DNA from: Flavobacteriales bacterium
GTDB lineage: Bacteria; Bacteroidota; Bacteroidia; NS11-12g; UBA9320
Assembly (NCBI GenBank): GCA_020635395.1
Contig: JACJZV010000001.1
Location: 1,116,001-1,180,000, forward strand
Reading direction: 5' to 3'
Length of the DNA stretch: 64,000 nt
Position numbers and translations under genes: made by a program. Below the pieces are notes generated by a model that was not told the origin of the DNA, did not search any database, and saw only the letters and a list, made by a program, of their open reading frames with translations. Shown piece by piece: positions 1 through 8,898 of the stretch (positions are counted from its first letter, which is position 1; each line of letters starts with the position of its first letter).

Positions 1-46
1 GGGTCGGCAAAATTAGAAATTTTATTTATAAAACTATAATTGGTCA
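1..46 (-). CDS. Possible N-terminus of a divergent gene cut by the window edge
   Basis: An ATG on the minus strand opens a frame of 15 codons that runs off the left edge (MTNYSFINKISNFAD). It would be divergent from trkA. A near-perfect palindrome of 17 bases (49-65, arms CTATTTTT / AAAAATAG) sits directly upstream of it. The fragment is too short to identify and could be chance; the rest of the gene lies outside the window. Nothing else is seen in bases 47-170. Confidence 0.2.
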
Positions 47-170
47 TACTATTTTTTAAAAATAGCTGAGAATGGTTTTTAAAAGGTTTAAATCTCCCCA
101 AAAATCTTGAAAAACGATAAAATGGGTTGCGTATTTTTGATGTTTGTTGTCATCCATTAATATCTATTTT

Positions 171-178
171 TACATTTG
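171..178 (+). promoter_or_regulatory. TAnnTTTG promoter box of trkA-trkH
   Basis: TACATTTG matches the Bacteroidota -7 consensus TAnnTTTG. It lies 19 bases before the trkA ATG in an AT-rich stretch. No clear -33 element was assigned. Confidence 0.5.
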
Positions 179-197
179 CCCCTTGTTTTAAAAAAAG

Positions 198-1535
198 ATG
201 GACATTGTTATTGCCGGTGCCGGTGAAGTTGGATATTACCTTGCCAAATTGTTGTCAATCGAATCGCACGACATTGTTTTGATAGATGATAATGCACGCA
301 TTTTGGAGCGAGCCAAAGACCAATTGGATGTTATTACCATTAAAGGAAATGCCACATCCATAAAGGTTTTGAAAGAGGCAGATGTGGAAGATGCAGATTT
401 ATTGATCGCGGTTACCTCATCAGAAAATGTAAACTTTATGGTGGCCACCATAGGAAAGCAATTGGGAGCCAAGCGAACTATCGCAAGAGTTAACAGTACG
501 GAATTTCTTGATCCAAAATGCACGATTGATTTTAAACAATTGGGCATTGATGTTATGATTTCGCCGGAAGAGCTTGCATCAAAAGAGATTTGGAGGTTGA
601 TTAAACGGTCGGCATTTACGGATGCTTTTGAGTTTGAAATGGGCAAATTGGTTTTGGCCGGTATTCATTTGAACAGCGATGCTCCGGTGGTGGATAGAAC
701 AATTTCCGAAACGGCAGCTTTAAACCCAAAGTTAAACTTTATTACCGTGGCCATTCAACGAGAAGGCAAAACAATTGTACCCCGAGGCGGCAATCGCTTT
801 TTATTGGGCGACCACGTGTATTTTTTATCCGTACCTGAAGGGTTGGAGGAAATTATGAAACTTACCGGAAAAGAGGTTCATCGCATAAAAAATGTGATGA
901 TGTTGGGAGCTGGAAGGGTGGGATTGAATACCATCAACAAAATAAAGAAACGCCGAAACATAAAATTGATTGAACAAAATGCCGAAAAGTGCCATGAAAT
1001 AGCCGATGAATATTCGGATATTTTGGTAATCAATAGTGATGGGCACAATGTCCAACTGTTGGAAGAAGAAAATATCGGCGAGATGGATGCCTTTATTGCC
1101 GTTACGGGAAACTCAGAAACCAATATTATGTCTTGTTTGATGGCAAAATCGCATGGAGTTAAAAAGACCATTGCTTTGGTGGAGAACATGGATTACATAA
1201 ACCTTTCCCAAAACATTGGCATTGATACTTTAATCAACAAAAAACTAATTGCCGCAAACAATATTTTTAGATATGTGCGGGGTGCAAATGTTACGAATAT
1301 TGCCGCTCTACACGGTGTAGATGCCGAAGTATTGGAGTTTATAGCGATGCCAAATTCTAAAATAACTCAAAAGCCGGTAAGAGATTTAAAATTTCCGAAG
1401 GAAGCAATTATAGGTGGGGTAATCAGGGGTGGAACAGGCCACATTGTGGGTGGAGATTTCCATATACAAAAAGGGGATAAAGTGGTTGTTTTGGCTAAAT
1501 TTTCGATAATTAAAGACGTTGAAAAATTCTTCTGA
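198..1535 (+). CDS. trkA: Trk potassium uptake regulatory subunit TrkA
   Basis: Cytoplasmic NAD(H)/nucleotide-binding gating subunit of the Trk K+ uptake system. The 445 residues are two tandem RCK units, each a Rossmann domain followed by a TrkA-C domain. The glycine-rich nucleotide loops are visible as GAGEVG at residues 7-12 and GAGRVG at 237-242; length and arrangement are normal for TrkA. The stop codon shares one base with the trkH start (TGATG), so the ring and its membrane channel partner are translated from one operon. A TAnnTTTG box lies just upstream. Confidence 0.95.
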   Translation: MDIVIAGAGEVGYYLAKLLSIESHDIVLIDDNARILERAKDQLDVITIKGNATSIKVLKEADVEDADLLIAVTSSENVNFMVATIGKQLGAKRTIARVNSTEFLDPKCTIDFKQLGIDVMISPEELASKEIWRLIKRSAFTDAFEFEMGKLVLAGIHLNSDAPVVDRTISETAALNPKLNFITVAIQREGKTIVPRGGNRFLLGDHVYFLSVPEGLEEIMKLTGKEVHRIKNVMMLGAGRVGLNTINKIKKRRNIKLIEQNAEKCHEIADEYSDILVINSDGHNVQLLEEENIGEMDAFIAVTGNSETNIMSCLMAKSHGVKKTIALVENMDYINLSQNIGIDTLINKKLIAANNIFRYVRGANVTNIAALHGVDAEVLEFIAMPNSKITQKPVRDLKFPKEAIIGGVIRGGTGHIVGGDFHIQKGDKVVVLAKFSIIKDVEKFF

Positions 1536-2986
1536 TGTTTAATTTTAAACTGATTACAAACCTTATTGGTCTGCTGCTTATTCTAAACGGAATTTTCATG
1601 CTGACTTGTTTGCCAACCAGTATTTATTTTTCAGAAGGAGATACTATGGCCATACTTTTATCATCCGCTATTTCTATAAACGTGGGTGTTTTGGCTTGGT
1701 ATTTTACCCGAGATCATCAAAAAAAGTTAAAACAGAAAGACGGATATCTCATTGTAACACTTGGTTGGCTTGCACTGTCGCTGAGTGGCAGTCTCCCGTT
1801 TATTGTAAGCGGAACCATACCAAGTTTTTCATCTGCTTTTTTTGAAACCGTAAGTGGATATACTACCACCGGAAGTTCTGTGTTGACCGATATAGAAGGC
1901 GTTCACAAAGGCATTTTGCTATGGAGAAGTTTAACCCAATGGATGGGTGGCATGGGAATTATCGTACTTACTGTTGCTATTCTCCCCATTTTGGGTGTGG
2001 GGGGTATGCAGTTGTTCATGGCAGAGTCTCCAGGCCCCAGCACGAGCAAACTTCACCCAAGAATAACGGAAACGGCCAAACGCCTTTGGTATATCTATGC
2101 GGCCTTTACTCTTTTAGAAATCATTGCCCTACGTTTTGCCGGAATGACTTGGTATGATGCTATAAATCATTCGTTTACAACCGTTTCTACCGGAGGTTTT
2201 TCTACCAAAAATGCCAGTGTGGCAGCATACAATTCGCCCATGATTCACTATATAATTAGCATTTTTATGTTTTTTGGTGGGGTAAATTTTACGTTGTTCT
2301 ATTTCATTATAAAACTCAATTGGCGAGAAATTGTAAAGAACGAAGAGTTTAGAATGTATCTTGGGTTGGTAGTGCTTACCACCATTGTGACTACCGTTAC
2401 CCTCTCATTTCAGAATGCACACGGACTTGAACAAAATTTCAGAGATTCACTTTTTAATGTACTGAGTATTGTTACCACCACGGGTTTTGCCACCGCCGAC
2501 TATACCACTTGGGGCTATTTTTTAACTTTGGCTTTTTTTCTGTTGATGTTTTTTGGAGCCTCGGCCGGTTCTACGGCTGGGGGCATAAAAATTGTTCGAC
2601 ACGTTTTAATAGTCAAAAACGGATTAGCCGAATTGAAACGTTTGCTACACCCATCAGCCATTATACCCGTTCGGTACAACGGCAGGGCTGTGGAGCAAAA
2701 AATTGTTTATAACATCCTCGCATTTTTCTTTATCTATTTAACGGTTTTCTTGGTTGGAACCATCGTTATGAGCCTTTATGGTTATGATATTCTTACTTCG
2801 GCAGGAGCTACTATTTCAAGTTTGGGCAACATAGGCCCTGGAATTGGTGATGTTGGCCCGGCCAACAATTTTTCTATATTTCCTGAAAGTGCAAAGGTGT
2901 TTTTGGCATTTTTAATGTTGCTCGGAAGGCTTGAACTGTTTACCATTTTAATGCTGTTGATGCCCAACTTCTGGAGAAACAATTAA
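1535..2986 (+). CDS. trkH: Trk potassium uptake channel subunit TrkH
   Basis: Inner-membrane K+-translocating subunit that works with TrkA. The 483-residue protein is strongly hydrophobic and has the four pore-loop repeats of the TrkH/KtrB superfamily, each with its conserved glycine: TTTGSS (about residue 110), VSTGGF (about 225), TTTGFA (about 322) and SLGNIG (about 433). The ATG overlaps the trkA stop by one base. Full length, with no sign of truncation. The sequence alone does not tell whether transport is coupled to H+ or Na+. Confidence 0.95.
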   Translation: MFNFKLITNLIGLLLILNGIFMLTCLPTSIYFSEGDTMAILLSSAISINVGVLAWYFTRDHQKKLKQKDGYLIVTLGWLALSLSGSLPFIVSGTIPSFSSAFFETVSGYTTTGSSVLTDIEGVHKGILLWRSLTQWMGGMGIIVLTVAILPILGVGGMQLFMAESPGPSTSKLHPRITETAKRLWYIYAAFTLLEIIALRFAGMTWYDAINHSFTTVSTGGFSTKNASVAAYNSPMIHYIISIFMFFGGVNFTLFYFIIKLNWREIVKNEEFRMYLGLVVLTTIVTTVTLSFQNAHGLEQNFRDSLFNVLSIVTTTGFATADYTTWGYFLTLAFFLLMFFGASAGSTAGGIKIVRHVLIVKNGLAELKRLLHPSAIIPVRYNGRAVEQKIVYNILAFFFIYLTVFLVGTIVMSLYGYDILTSAGATISSLGNIGPGIGDVGPANNFSIFPESAKVFLAFLMLLGRLELFTILMLLMPNFWRNN

Positions 2987-3005
2987 TTTGGATTTAACGC
3001 TTTAT

Positions 3006-3040
3006 GAGTATTAGAACCTCGCGTAAAAGACTTAATACTC
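3006..3040 (+). terminator. Hairpin downstream of trkH
   Basis: Perfect 8-base arms GAGTATTA and TAATACTC enclose a 19-base loop, 20 bases after the trkH stop. There is no good T tract, so termination is inferred from position. The remaining bases up to 3162, where the convergent RND gene ends, hold nothing recognisable. Confidence 0.4.
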
Positions 3041-3162
3041 TAAATTTCTTAATGGTTAAAAAAAATAATGCAGATGTCCGCTTTAAGAATGTTAAGAACT
3101 ACTTCGTAAAAACCAAATTGATTTTATAAAGAAGAGGTTATAGGTAACTAAAAACCAACTTA

Positions 3163-5652
3163 TTAAGATTCTTCGTCAGGGTAATCAATCAGAGGTGTTG
3201 CTTTTTTCTTGGCTCTTTCTTTTGCCAAATCATAGCTCAATAAAAGACTGGGTAGCAACAACAAATTGGTAAACAGTGCAACCACCAATGTCAGCGAAGT
3301 GAAAACACCCAAGGCAATAGTGCCACCAAAAGAGGAACCTGCAAATATGATAAAGCCAAAGAAAAGAATCACGGAGGTATAAATCATACTCACTCCGGTT
3401 TCGTTCAACGCCTTTTTTACGGCCTTTTTAATGTTGTAATTATTGCGTTTTAACTCCATTCTATACTTCGATAAGAAATGGATAGTAAAATCAACAGCAA
3501 TACCAAATGCAACACTAAAAACCAATACGGTGCTTGGCTTTAAACTTACCCCAAAATAACCCATCAATCCTGCCGTAATAAGCAACGGAATAATGTTAGG
3601 AATTAGAGAAATCATAATCATTCTCATGGATGTAAATATAGTGGCCATAATACCGCCAATTACTAAAAAGGCTACAATCAAACTTACCATCAGATTTTTG
3701 TTCAAATAATTGTTGCCTTTCAAGAAAATAACGGAGGTTCCTGTTAAATAAACTTGATTGCTGTCTTCTTTTTCGGCAAATTTCCAAAAGTACTCGTTAT
3801 GGTAGATGGTGTCCATAACCGAGCTGTCAAAGTCATTCGGGAATATTCCAACAATCGAATCCGTAGGCACAGCAATTTTCTTAGCTTTATAGTTAAAAAT
3901 AGAGTCGGCCATTGCCGAAATTTCATTTTTTAAGGCCTTAATTCTGTTGCTTCCTACATCGGCCATTTGTACAGAAATACGAGCTCTTTGATTGTTTGTG
4001 TCAACCAAACTACCCATCATTTTGCCGTCTTTGCCGGTTTTATTGTTCGATAAATAACCAACCAAAGTACTCAGCTCAAGTTTATTCGGTGGGCCATAAA
4101 AACGGGGGTCTCCGTCGTTGGCTTCTTGTCGGGCAAAGTTGATTACCTGGGCAACGGAAATAGATTTTGAAAACTCCGGATGTTTGGCAAGTTCGTTTTC
4201 AAAACGGTCAATCTTTTTAAGAATGTCTGGGCTGGAAATTCCTCCGTTTCGTCGTGTGTCAAGCACCACTTCAAAAGGGAGAATGCCATTGATATTCTGT
4301 TCAAAAAACTTTAAATCTTTATAGATTTTGTTCGATTTTGAAATATCATCAACCATAAAACCCACCGTTTTTAGCTGAGCCAACCCAACAAACATCAGTA
4401 AAACCACCGCTCCGGTAACCACATAAACGAGTTTGCGATGATTGCTAACAATTTTTGATAACCGATCGATGATTTTGTTTAGGAATTTTCCATCAAGATG
4501 TTTTGTATGCTTTACACTCGGCTCTGGCAGGTAGCTAAAAATGAGTGGTATGAGCACAATGGAAATGACAAATACCGACATTACGCTTAAAAAGGCAGTA
4601 AGGCCAAATTCTTTTAACACGGTGCTACCTGTTAATACAAAAACGCCAAAGCCAATAGCTGTGGTAAGATTGGTGAAAAATACGGCAATGCCCACTCTGC
4701 TAATAACCCGTTGCAAGGATTTCATTTTGTTTTGGTGGGCTCTAAATTCGTCATGATATTTATTGAGTAAATAGATGCAGTTTGCAATTCCTATTACCAC
4801 AATAAGCGGTGGTAATAGCCCAATAAACATAGTTATTTTGTATCCTAACAGCACCAAAATACCGAAACTCCAAACCACGCCAACACCCACCACAAGTAGT
4901 GAGAAAAACAGGGTATAAAAGGAGCGGAAAAAGAATAATAAAATCAGTCCTGTTACAATCATGGAAATGATGGTAAACAATTGCAGCTCTTCTTGCACCA
5001 TACTCGAAAACCGGGTTCTGATAAAAGGCAAACCGGAGTAATGTGGTTCCACCCCATGTTTCTTGCAGGTTTTATTTACCAAATCAACCACATTGTTTAC
5101 AAACGAAATACGCTTTTTAGAATCAAGCAATCCTTTTTCGAGGGTTATGGCCATCAAGGTAAAATGTCCGGTATCCTTTATCAAAATACCTTCATAAAAT
5201 CGAAGGTTTCTAATTTCTGAGAGCAATGAATCAACCTCTTCATCAGAGGCCGCTTGGTGTGTTACAATTTCTTGTTGAACAAAAGATTTTGGCGACAAAG
5301 AATCTTCTGATTGAAGCACCAATTTTGTAACATTGGCCACGGAAAGAATTTTCTTGATGCTGTCCATTTTTTCAATTTGGTCAGATAGACTACACCAATC
5401 ATTGAAAAAATCTTTGTCGTTTATTTTTGGCGAATTAATACCAATGGCTAATACGGTTCCGTCATCTCCAAAGGTTTTCTTAAATTCCTGATAAGCAACA
5501 AATTCAGGGTCTTTGTCGGGGATAAATTTGGGGTTATCATACGTAAGTTCAACCTGCGAGGCTTTGTAAGCCATGAACGCGGTTAATATTGCAACCGAGA
5601 GGATTATCGCCAATCGATTGCGTAGCACAAAAACAGATACTTTTTCCCACAT
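3163..5652 (-). CDS. RND superfamily transporter, HAE3/MMPL type
   Basis: Inner-membrane proton-driven exporter of the HAE3 (hydrophobe/amphiphile efflux 3) branch, often linked to lipid or hopanoid movement; the substrate here is unknown. A single N-terminal TM helix is followed by a periplasmic domain, a block of five to six TM helices (GLLPPLIVVIGIANCIYLLN is part of it), a second periplasmic domain and a second TM block rich in Gly/Phe, giving the duplicated RND layout. About 829 residues from ATG 5652. A TTG six codons upstream also keeps the frame open, but it lies inside a TAnnTTTG promoter box, so ATG is preferred. It stands alone and converges on trkH. Confidence 0.88.
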   Translation of the reverse strand: MWEKVSVFVLRNRLAIILSVAILTAFMAYKASQVELTYDNPKFIPDKDPEFVAYQEFKKTFGDDGTVLAIGINSPKINDKDFFNDWCSLSDQIEKMDSIKKILSVANVTKLVLQSEDSLSPKSFVQQEIVTHQAASDEEVDSLLSEIRNLRFYEGILIKDTGHFTLMAITLEKGLLDSKKRISFVNNVVDLVNKTCKKHGVEPHYSGLPFIRTRFSSMVQEELQLFTIISMIVTGLILLFFFRSFYTLFFSLLVVGVGVVWSFGILVLLGYKITMFIGLLPPLIVVIGIANCIYLLNKYHDEFRAHQNKMKSLQRVISRVGIAVFFTNLTTAIGFGVFVLTGSTVLKEFGLTAFLSVMSVFVISIVLIPLIFSYLPEPSVKHTKHLDGKFLNKIIDRLSKIVSNHRKLVYVVTGAVVLLMFVGLAQLKTVGFMVDDISKSNKIYKDLKFFEQNINGILPFEVVLDTRRNGGISSPDILKKIDRFENELAKHPEFSKSISVAQVINFARQEANDGDPRFYGPPNKLELSTLVGYLSNNKTGKDGKMMGSLVDTNNQRARISVQMADVGSNRIKALKNEISAMADSIFNYKAKKIAVPTDSIVGIFPNDFDSSVMDTIYHNEYFWKFAEKEDSNQVYLTGTSVIFLKGNNYLNKNLMVSLIVAFLVIGGIMATIFTSMRMIMISLIPNIIPLLITAGLMGYFGVSLKPSTVLVFSVAFGIAVDFTIHFLSKYRMELKRNNYNIKKAVKKALNETGVSMIYTSVILFFGFIIFAGSSFGGTIALGVFTSLTLVVALFTNLLLLPSLLLSYDLAKERAKKKATPLIDYPDEES

Positions 5653-5667
5653 ACCGTAAAAGGGCTG

Positions 5668-5675
5668 CAAAGGTA
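5668..5675 (-). promoter_or_regulatory. TAnnTTTG promoter box of the RND transporter
   Basis: TACCTTTG on the minus strand, 15 bases before ATG 5652. It contains the upstream TTG alternative start, which therefore cannot be translated from this promoter. Confidence 0.5.
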
Positions 5676-5785
5676 GTTAAATTGATTAATTAACCTTCAT
5701 GCATTTTGAAATGTCGAAAATGGGGAATAAAATGATGTTTGAGTATGTGGCTGTTTGGATAATAGAGATAGATTGTTGAGATGCT

Positions 5786-7114
5786 CTATTGTGCCAAAAA
5801 TTTAGTGCTAAATATTTTTCCGTTTGAAGTTGTGAATAGTACATATCCTGCTTTTATGGTGGGTTGTTTCCATTGGAAAATTTCAGCATTCAAAACCTTT
5901 TCGGAGCGAATAAGACTTCCCCTAACGTCATAAATTTGGGCAAATACTGTGTTTACAGGGAGCTCAAAAACAAATTCGTCAAGCACCGGCTTATAATGCC
6001 ATTTCAGTGTTTTAATGCCTTCGGCCGACATAGAAGCCAAATTACAGGCATTCACTTTTACTTCTACCTGAGTTCTTAAAGAATCAAGCATTTGATATAC
6101 CGAATCGCCTGGGCAGGCGGTGGAACAACCATCTCGGTGTCCGGCGATATGTGCCAAGGTAGCACCACCACTTTCATGAAAACTGCTTCCAAAAGGGGTT
6201 ATTCCGTCTTTGAAACACTTCCAGGCCAATAGCTCGGCTAAACTCTTTTTTGTGGCCTCTGTGGGTGAGGTTTCCATATAATTTCCCAACAGGCAAATGC
6301 CCATAGTTCCAGTATTTTTACCACAAAAATGAGCCCCTTTTATGTTGTCGGTACTATCTATTCCTTGGCTTTCCCTTCCTTCAAAAATGGTTCCGTCTTG
6401 AGCAATCAAAAAATTATAGCCAATATCATCCCAACCGTTGGTTTGGGTGTGCAATAGATAAATATTTCTCACAATGTTTAAGTAGTCATGATTATCGTTT
6501 GCCCCGGCAGAGTGATGGACAATACAAAAATGCACTTCATTTTTTTCGCGGGTTCCTGTGGAGGCGGGCAATCCTTCACGCCACGTTTTACCCAAAATCA
6601 TATCCGGTTTTTCGCAGCCTACATCGGTTTTCCTTTGTTTTGATGATTTAGATATATCCAGAGATAACGTTGGTGCATAAAACAGATAAAGCAACACCTT
6701 ACCCTCAAGTTTTCCGGTGTAAAAATTAAATGAAGATTGAGTTTGTTTGGGAATGATAAATGGAGAGCGAAACACATTTTCAGGCTCATCAGTAGAGGGT
6801 ATTGAATCCAGTTTAAATTCTTCTTTTTGCTCGGTTCTATACCACGCATCTATCATGTCTTTGCTGCCGTCAAATTGTAGAATAAAGCTGGTATATTTAA
6901 AGCCAAAATCGATGTTTTTGTAGAAAGTCTCCGCTTCTAAATTTAATTCCAAAACCTTTACAAACGCCTGATTATTTTGGGTATCAATGGTTGATGATAC
7001 TTCTTTAAAATCAATGGTGTGTTTTACCGAATTACCCGAAAACAACCAAGCTGCAAGTATGGCAACCGGAAAAATAAGCCAACTGCCGTATTTTTTAATA
7101 TTATATTTTGGCAT
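5786..7114 (-). CDS. Secreted N-acetylmuramoyl-L-alanine amidase (PGRP type) with T9SS-like tail
   Basis: Predicted zinc amidase that cleaves the MurNAc-L-Ala bond of peptidoglycan. After a short basic N-terminus and one hydrophobic export segment (WLIFPVAILAAWLF) comes a region of about 150 residues without a recognised domain, then an Amidase_2/PGRP domain with VHHSAG (first zinc His), GTMGICLLGNY and AGHRDGCSTACPG (second His and the Cys ligand). The last 70 residues resemble a Por/T9SS sorting domain (AQIYDVRGSLI, then KAGYVLF). Start set at ATG 7114 because a TATATTTG box lies 8 bases upstream; the longer frame to 7192 would begin upstream of the promoter. Likely cell surface or secreted; a role in attacking other cells or wall turnover is open. 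Confidence 0.85.
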   Translation of the reverse strand: MPKYNIKKYGSWLIFPVAILAAWLFSGNSVKHTIDFKEVSSTIDTQNNQAFVKVLELNLEAETFYKNIDFGFKYTSFILQFDGSKDMIDAWYRTEQKEEFKLDSIPSTDEPENVFRSPFIIPKQTQSSFNFYTGKLEGKVLLYLFYAPTLSLDISKSSKQRKTDVGCEKPDMILGKTWREGLPASTGTREKNEVHFCIVHHSAGANDNHDYLNIVRNIYLLHTQTNGWDDIGYNFLIAQDGTIFEGRESQGIDSTDNIKGAHFCGKNTGTMGICLLGNYMETSPTEATKKSLAELLAWKCFKDGITPFGSSFHESGGATLAHIAGHRDGCSTACPGDSVYQMLDSLRTQVEVKVNACNLASMSAEGIKTLKWHYKPVLDEFVFELPVNTVFAQIYDVRGSLIRSEKVLNAEIFQWKQPTIKAGYVLFTTSNGKIFSTKFLAQ

Positions 7115-7122
7115 GTGTTGGG

Positions 7123-7130
7123 CAAATATA
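7123..7130 (-). promoter_or_regulatory. TAnnTTTG promoter box of the amidase gene
   Basis: TATATTTG on the minus strand, 8 bases before ATG 7114; it fixes the start of the amidase. Confidence 0.55.
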
Positions 7131-7207
7131 CGTATCCGGAAAAGTTTGAATTTAACAAAGTTGTGAGAGTTAAAGCATAAAGTGGCCAGCAAAGTTTACA
7201 AAAACGG

Positions 7208-7996
7208 TTAAACCCATTCGCCAAAATAGGTTCTTATTTTCATTGAAAGTTGCTTTGTGATATGGGCGTTTCCTGCCACAATTTGTCCTCCAAAAATGTA
7301 ATTATCCCCATCTTTAAAATCAAAAACCTCACCTCCTGCACGTTGCACAATGTATGCACCGGCGGCCACATCCCATGGGCTAAGGCCTACCTCAAAAAAA
7401 CCGTCAAATCGACCACAGGCCACATAGGCCAAATCGGTTGCGGCACTTCCAAGCCTCCGGACACCACGGGTGTTTTTCATACAAAATTCTAATACTTTGA
7501 TGTATTCAGGCAGTTTTTCAAACTCATAGTATGGAAATCCTGTGGCCATCAAGGTATCTTCAAAGAGTGCGGTATTCGTTACTGAAATGGGTTTATCATT
7601 GAGCATTGCGGAGGTATTTTCATCCGCCCAAAAAAGTTCATCTCGAGTTATTTCATACACAAAACCTGCAATGGTTTTTTCATTTTTTTGCAAGGCAACA
7701 CTAATGGCATAGGCCGGAACTTTATGCACAAAATTGGTAGTTCCGTCCACCGGGTCTATTATCCATCTATATTCCGAAATGGTGGACGGAGCCGTATTTT
7801 CTTCGGCAATAAAGGAGCTATCCGGAATGATTTTGAGAAACTCTGTAACTAAAAATTGCTCAACGGCCACATCAATATTGGTTACCAATTGGTTTAAACC
7901 TTTTAAATCCAGCGTTTCGAAATGGTTTTGGTTTTTATCAAAAAAGAGGCTTTTGGCTTCTTTTAAAACAGCAATAATTTGTCTTGAAAAATTCAT
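7208..7996 (-). CDS. Inositol monophosphatase family phosphatase (SuhB-like)
   Basis: Mg2+-dependent Li+-sensitive phosphatase fold; substrates in this family include inositol phosphates, 3'-phosphoadenosine phosphate and histidinol phosphate, so the substrate is not settled. Residues 65-66 (EE), the DPVDGTTNF motif at 81-89 and SPWDVAAGA near residue 210 supply the metal and phosphate ligands. From ATG 7996 the protein has 262 residues, usual for the family. The longer frame to 8050 starts ahead of a promoter-like TACCTTCG box. It lies 93 bases upstream of the amidase on the same strand, but each gene has its own box. Confidence 0.88.
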   Translation of the reverse strand: MNFSRQIIAVLKEAKSLFFDKNQNHFETLDLKGLNQLVTNIDVAVEQFLVTEFLKIIPDSSFIAEENTAPSTISEYRWIIDPVDGTTNFVHKVPAYAISVALQKNEKTIAGFVYEITRDELFWADENTSAMLNDKPISVTNTALFEDTLMATGFPYYEFEKLPEYIKVLEFCMKNTRGVRRLGSAATDLAYVACGRFDGFFEVGLSPWDVAAGAYIVQRAGGEVFDFKDGDNYIFGGQIVAGNAHITKQLSMKIRTYFGEWV

Positions 7997-8000
7997 TGGG

Positions 8001-8008
8001 CGAAGGTA
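8001..8008 (-). promoter_or_regulatory. Promoter-like box before the IMPase gene
   Basis: TACCTTCG, one mismatch from TAnnTTTG, ends 4 bases before ATG 7996 on the minus strand, implying a near-leaderless transcript. Confidence 0.35.
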
Positions 8009-8092
8009 GTTGATGCAGCAATCCAAAAACGAAATATTTAATTCGAACATGGGTTACCTTTTGGTTTTTTAACTATTCAATGAAAAAAGTAT

Positions 8093-8803
8093 ATGAAAAA
8101 GTTTGTAATCTTATGTTTTGTGTTTATGAGTTTTGGTGCGAAAAGTAAGGCTCAATTGGATACCATGCATTTAATGATAAACACCATGAATGTTGACACG
8201 ATGATAGATCCGGAAGAGTTTGAAGTTTATGTTAACTTGACGGAGTTCGAGAAGTGTGATAAAAGAAAAAAAGACTGCATAGAGTTTCCTGTGGATTCTT
8301 CTCTTTCAAATTTGAAGCATAAATTAGCTCATTTGTCTGTATTACCGATAGATTTTTATGTAGAACAAACGTGCTACGGAATTCCCAATTACACGTATGG
8401 TTGTTATCAAAGAAATGAAAAGCAACATAGCATGAATGTGTCTTTTCGATTAAAGACCGAGAGAGAAGCAAAAATTCTTTATGATTCGCTCAACTTCGAT
8501 GGGATAAGTGGCTTCTATATTCAATCTAAATTGTCTGACTCGATGGAAACTCTGCAAAGGGTAAAATTGCAAAGCAAAGCATATCAAATCATGATTCGTG
8601 ATATAAATACGAATGTAAAGTTGCAGGGAGGTGATTCATATATAATTATACAGCAGTTCGAAGCCAGTTATTTATACAATCAAATTACCCAAAACTCCTA
8701 TTATCCAGCCAATAACTCACAAAGGCAATTAAGAATGGGTAGAATACCGATGTATCATAGCTTTACCTATCAATATCGAATTGTAAAAGTAAAGCCGAAT
8801 TGA
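8093..8803 (+). CDS. Hypothetical exported protein
   Basis: Not recognised. The 236 residues begin with a clear signal peptide (MKKFVILCFVFMSFGAKSKA, cleavage before QLD) and continue as a soluble, beta-rich periplasmic or surface protein. Spacing such as EFEVYVNLTEFE near residue 40 is vaguely like SIMPL-type proteins, but I would not assign that family. Four cysteines fall at about 52, 59, 91 and 101, which could form disulfides. It is divergent from the IMPase gene and is followed in the same direction by a CAP-domain gene 95 bases on. Codon use and AT content are like the orphan exported gene at 23185. Confidence 0.6.
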   Translation: MKKFVILCFVFMSFGAKSKAQLDTMHLMINTMNVDTMIDPEEFEVYVNLTEFEKCDKRKKDCIEFPVDSSLSNLKHKLAHLSVLPIDFYVEQTCYGIPNYTYGCYQRNEKQHSMNVSFRLKTEREAKILYDSLNFDGISGFYIQSKLSDSMETLQRVKLQSKAYQIMIRDINTNVKLQGGDSYIIIQQFEASYLYNQITQNSYYPANNSQRQLRMGRIPMYHSFTYQYRIVKVKPN

Positions 8804-8898
8804 CATTATTGAATCTTTTTAGACGAGCCAAAATTATTTCTTTGCTCTGCCGTTTATCTTTTTAAGGTTGAGGGTATGGAAGAAAAAATTTTAGGCGT

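Noticed and set aside
236..646. 136-codon open frame antisense to trkA, and similar long antisense frames (for example 9304-9657, 33390-33767, 21528-21929)
   Set aside because: Compositional shadows of strong genes on the other strand; no start context or protein features.
5653..5670. TTG start for the RND transporter giving six more residues
   Set aside because: The TTG lies inside the TACCTTTG promoter box; ATG 5652 is downstream of any start of transcription.
7115..7224. Longer amidase N-terminus from 7192 or 7224
   Set aside because: These codons lie upstream of the TATATTTG box, and the extra residues do not form a signal peptide, whereas ATG 7114 does.
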